The notes below the pieces were generated by a model that worked only from the letters and a program-made list of their open reading frames with translations, made no database searches and had not been told where the DNA came from. A program made the position numbers and the translations under genes. Of a stretch of DNA of 64,000 nt, positions 61,498-64,000 are shown in pieces. The stretch covers positions 6,594,501-6,658,500 of the forward strand of contig NZ_CP132203.1 in assembly GCF_030719035.1 (NCBI RefSeq), in the 5' to 3' direction. Each line of letters starts with the position of its first letter. Positions within the stretch are counted from its first letter, which is position 1. Origin of the DNA: Hahella sp. HNIBRBA332 (GTDB lineage Bacteria; Pseudomonadota; Gammaproteobacteria; Pseudomonadales; Oleiphilaceae).

Positions 61498-62187
61498 TCA
61501 AAAGGCGGCTTTCGTCAACTGTTCATCCAGCCATTGCAGACGGTCCGGCGTGCCAATATCAAACCACAGTCCATTGAAATGCTCGCCGCTGACTTTACCT
61601 TTGGCGATCGCCGCCCGCAGAACGGGAGCCAACGGGTAAACCCCACTGGGCACACTGGCGAGCAGGCTGGGACGGTAAACGCCTATGCCTGAAAAAGTCA
61701 GTTTGCTTGGGCCGCGGGGAAGCACGCGTTCGTTATCGCCCAGTTGGAAATCGCCAGTTTGGTTATGGGGGGGATTCTCCACCAGCACCAGATGGGCAAG
61801 GTCCTCGCTTGAAAACTGGCGGTTAACCAGACCAGCAAAGTTGTAATTGCTCCAAATGTCGCCATTCACCACTACAAATGGGCTGTCCGCGCCGTCGTCC
61901 AACAGCGGTAAGGCTTTCTTGATGCCGCCGGCGGTCTCTAAAGGCGAGCCTTCTGGGGAGTAGTGAATGCTTACACCAAAGCTTGAGCCGTCTCCCAGAA
62001 ACTGCTTCAGTTTATCTCCGTGCCAGGCGTGATTGATAACCAGCTCAGTGACGCCGGCGCGCTTCAATGCATCGATAATGTGCTCGATCAGAGACTTATC
62101 TCCCGCCTGTAGCAGCGGCTTGGGTAAATTTTCGGTCAATGGCCGCATGCGCGTTCCGAGACCTGCGGCTAGAATCATTGCGCGCAT
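61498..62187 (-). CDS. murU: MurNAc-1-phosphate uridylyltransferase MurU
   Basis: This nucleotidyltransferase makes UDP-MurNAc from MurNAc 1-phosphate in cell-wall recycling. The nucleotide-binding start is AMILAAGLGTRMRPLTE, then NLPKPLL, VNGDIWSNYNF and the product-binding SGIGVYRPSLLASV region. I chose the ATG at 62187, giving 229 residues, since GGAGG precedes it by about 8 bases; a longer frame starts inside amgK. It overlaps the amgK stop by 13 bases, so the two are coupled. This bypass of MurA confers intrinsic fosfomycin tolerance in relatives. Confidence 0.88.
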   Translation of the reverse strand: MRAMILAAGLGTRMRPLTENLPKPLLQAGDKSLIEHIIDALKRAGVTELVINHAWHGDKLKQFLGDGSSFGVSIHYSPEGSPLETAGGIKKALPLLDDGADSPFVVVNGDIWSNYNFAGLVNRQFSSEDLAHLVLVENPPHNQTGDFQLGDNERVLPRGPSKLTFSGIGVYRPSLLASVPSGVYPLAPVLRAAIAKGKVSGEHFNGLWFDIGTPDRLQWLDEQLTKAAF

Positions 62188-63209
62188 AGGACAACCTCCG
62201 GGTTGCTTTCCAGTAGTCTGACAGCGGGAGCCAGACGTTCCTGGATCCATTCGTTGATTTCGGTGAACTCGTCGTATTTGCTCGCCACCTCAATAATGTA
62301 GTTGAGCGTGCGCGGGATATCGGCCAGATAGCCATGTTTGCCGTCACGAAGTGAGAGGCGGGCGAAAAGGCCGGCGGCCTTCAGGTGACGTTGCACGCCA
62401 ATCCAGTCGAACCAACGGGTGAAGGTGGCGAAGTCTGCGCCACTTAATAAAGCGGGATCGACTTGCGCGTAATAATAGCGGCTCCAGGCTTCCACTTTTT
62501 CACGGGGCCATTTTACGTAGCAGTCTCTTAGCAATGAGGCCAAGTCATAAGCCAGGGGGCCTTTGACTGCGCCCTGAAAGTCGATGATTCCCAGATCGCC
62601 CTCGTCGGGAATAAGCAGATTGCGGGAGTGGTAGTCGCGATGAGTGACCACTACTGGCTGCTCCAGAGCGCTTTCCACCAGACGATTCATGCAGTGGTCG
62701 AGATACTCCGTTTCGGTGGGGTCGAGGTTGAATCCCAGTTTTTTCTCCAATAGCCACTCGCGGAATATGCTCATTTCAAAGCGCAGCATGGCTTCGTCAT
62801 AAGTGGGTAGGGCGTAACCCTCAATGTCCGCGGCTGTCTGGATAGGGAGCAGAGCGTCGATCGCCTGACGATATAGCTGATCTACCTGCTGCTCCGGTGC
62901 GTCGGCGATGGCGTTTCCAAACAGACGGTCGCCGAAGTCCTCCAGCAATAAAAAGCCGTCTTTGAGGTTTTCCGCATAAATTTCAGGAACCCGAATGTCT
63001 TTGGCGCGCCAGCTGCGGGCGATGGTGATGAATGGACGGCAGTCTTCCTGCGCTGGTGGGGCGTCCATCAATACAAACACGCGTTGTTCGCGGGTAACGC
63101 GAAAATAACGTCTGAAACTGGCGTCGCCGGATAAAAAGCTGACGTCGAACTGGTCGTCGCCGAAGTGCTCGGCGAGCCAGTGGCGGATTAGGTCAGGACG
63201 CTGGGTCAT
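62175..63209 (-). CDS. amgK: Anomeric MurNAc/GlcNAc kinase AmgK
   Basis: This kinase phosphorylates the anomeric hydroxyl of MurNAc and GlcNAc, giving the substrate of MurU. It belongs to the aminoglycoside phosphotransferase fold. The 344-residue protein has the glycine loop FLSGDASFRRYFRV, the Brenner motif VVTHRDYHSRNLLIP with the catalytic Asp, and the Mg-binding IIDFQGAVKGPLAYDLASLL. It overlaps murU downstream, as in Pseudomonas. The upstream gene is a patatin here, while lptD is the usual divergent neighbour in Pseudomonas as I recall. Confidence 0.88.
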   Translation of the reverse strand: MTQRPDLIRHWLAEHFGDDQFDVSFLSGDASFRRYFRVTREQRVFVLMDAPPAQEDCRPFITIARSWRAKDIRVPEIYAENLKDGFLLLEDFGDRLFGNAIADAPEQQVDQLYRQAIDALLPIQTAADIEGYALPTYDEAMLRFEMSIFREWLLEKKLGFNLDPTETEYLDHCMNRLVESALEQPVVVTHRDYHSRNLLIPDEGDLGIIDFQGAVKGPLAYDLASLLRDCYVKWPREKVEAWSRYYYAQVDPALLSGADFATFTRWFDWIGVQRHLKAAGLFARLSLRDGKHGYLADIPRTLNYIIEVASKYDEFTEINEWIQERLAPAVRLLESNPEVVLCAQ

Positions 63210-63311
63210 GGAATCTCTTGAAGCTCTAAAAAGGTGTACAACTGCTACCGGGCATGCAGGCCAAGGGCCCCAGATTATGCCGCTTTTCCGGGCGGCTGCA
63301 ACTGGCGTCGC

Positions 63312-64000
63312 TTACTGACTGAAAAAATTTTCAATCTGCCGGGCATGGGCCTGAGCGTCCTGATAGCCGAGTTTAATCAGATCCCGCATAAAAGGGCCTT
63401 CAAACAGTAAATAGCTGGCGAGGCTGGCGCCGCCCTCCTGATTGGGTTTGCCTTGACCCAGAAACTGACGCACTGCTTTCGGAAGCTCCCCGGCATGCCG
63501 GGCGGCGATCTCATCAATAGGTTGGCTGGGGGAAATCACCAGCATCTCTAAAGGGCGCATACTGATGCCGGCCTCGCGCAAGCTTTCCTCCGGGGCCAGT
63601 TTCAACAGTTGGTTGATAATGAGGGCGCGGTCGATGTCATTCTCCATGGTGTCGATAAATGCGCCATTTAGCATGTGTTCCATGATCTGCGCCAAAGAAG
63701 GGTACTTGCCGCTTGTGCGGCGTACAGGCGCGCAAACCCGGTTGGCGCTGACGCCGATGACCAGTATGCGGTCACAACCCAGATGCACTGCCGGACTGAG
63801 CGGCGCCATATTGCGCACCACGCCATCGCCGAAGTACTCTCGATTGATTTTCACGGGAGGAAAAATCGTCGGAATGGCCGCAGACGCCAACAGGTGGTCG
63901 ACGCCCAGCTCACAGCGCACGCCAACCCGTTGCCCCAGGTGCCAGCCCTGGACGTCCGGCGGCGCTTCGAAAAAGCTGACGCTTTGGCCGCTGCGATAGC
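63312..64000 (-). CDS. Patatin-like phospholipase, 3' part
   Basis: This is the C-terminal part of a patatin-like lipid hydrolase whose gene runs off the right edge. The visible 229 codons include HLLASAAIPTIFPPVKIN and the catalytic Asp in EYFGDGVVRNMAPLSPAVHLG, the DG(V/A) half of the Ser-Asp dyad. The GxSxG serine should lie beyond 64000. Bases 63921-63998 keep the same frame (YRSGQSVSFFEAPPDVQG), so the GTG at 63920 is not the true start. It ends with a helical C-terminus rich in ARQ. Substrate is unknown. It is 102 bases upstream of amgK in the same direction. Confidence 0.82.
   Translation of the reverse strand, partial: YRSGQSVSFFEAPPDVQGWHLGQRVGVRCELGVDHLLASAAIPTIFPPVKINREYFGDGVVRNMAPLSPAVHLGCDRILVIGVSANRVCAPVRRTSGKYPSLAQIMEHMLNGAFIDTMENDIDRALIINQLLKLAPEESLREAGISMRPLEMLVISPSQPIDEIAARHAGELPKAVRQFLGQGKPNQEGGASLASYLLFEGPFMRDLIKLGYQDAQAHARQIENFFSQ

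Overview
The window looks like chromosome of a marine gammaproteobacterium of the Hahella / Oceanospirillales-Pseudomonadales type. The reasons are a GC-rich codon style, a crp/vfr - OsmC - speD - trp neighbourhood and a gph-rpe-DUF3530-djlA-murU-amgK block that both resemble Pseudomonas as I remember it, and a complete MSHA pilus operon of the Vibrio/Shewanella type. The genus is inference. I saw no rRNA, tRNA, phage, insertion sequence or CRISPR array.

Region 1 (1-5340, + strand) is the right end of a biosynthetic operon: a family 2 glycosyltransferase, an AMP-forming acid:CoA/ACP ligase, a chorismate lyase of the DUF98 type, an acyl carrier protein, two paralogous serine-acetyltransferase-like hexapeptide acyltransferases and a sulfotransferase, ending at a strong terminator. 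It suggests that a hydroxybenzoate is made from chorismate, activated, loaded on a carrier protein and decorated. Region 2 (5686-23582, +) is the MSHA type IV pilus operon (mshI, pilN-like, J, K, L, M, N, E, G, F, A, C, D, O, P, Q). It is followed by about 1.1 kb of non-coding DNA holding nine copies of a short REP/MITE-like element, mostly in inverted pairs.

Region 3 (24750-36358) is mostly housekeeping: a Ycf46-like AAA ATPase, a PrkB-like phosphoribulokinase homologue, a rhombosortase-type rhomboid protease, S-adenosylmethionine decarboxylase, an OsmC protein, a CRP/Vfr regulator, a DUF1127 protein divergent from a GcvA-like LysR regulator, and trpE-trpG-trpD-trpC. Region 4 (36615-42220) holds a FabD-like acyltransferase next to a fused alpha/beta 2-oxoacid dehydrogenase E1, then glutaryl-CoA dehydrogenase divergent from its likely LysR activator, with a perfect palindrome between them.

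Region 5 (42390-47623, +) is the least explained part. A small double-zinc-ribbon protein is followed by a 1124-residue protein that starts with the same double ribbon and continues as a long helical, HEAT-like body, and then by a translationally coupled DUF1266 protein. Region 6 (47825-57795, +) is a type I secretion locus: an ABC exporter, a membrane fusion protein, a small unknown protein and a 1917-residue RTX protein. The RTX protein contains five tandem 201-residue modules that are identical in protein and differ only at silent positions in DNA. Region 7 (57970-64000) holds gph, rpe, a DUF3530 protein, djlA, the cell-wall recycling pair murU-amgK, and the 3' part of a patatin-like phospholipase gene that runs off the right edge.

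All functional names come from recognising motifs by eye. No database search was run.
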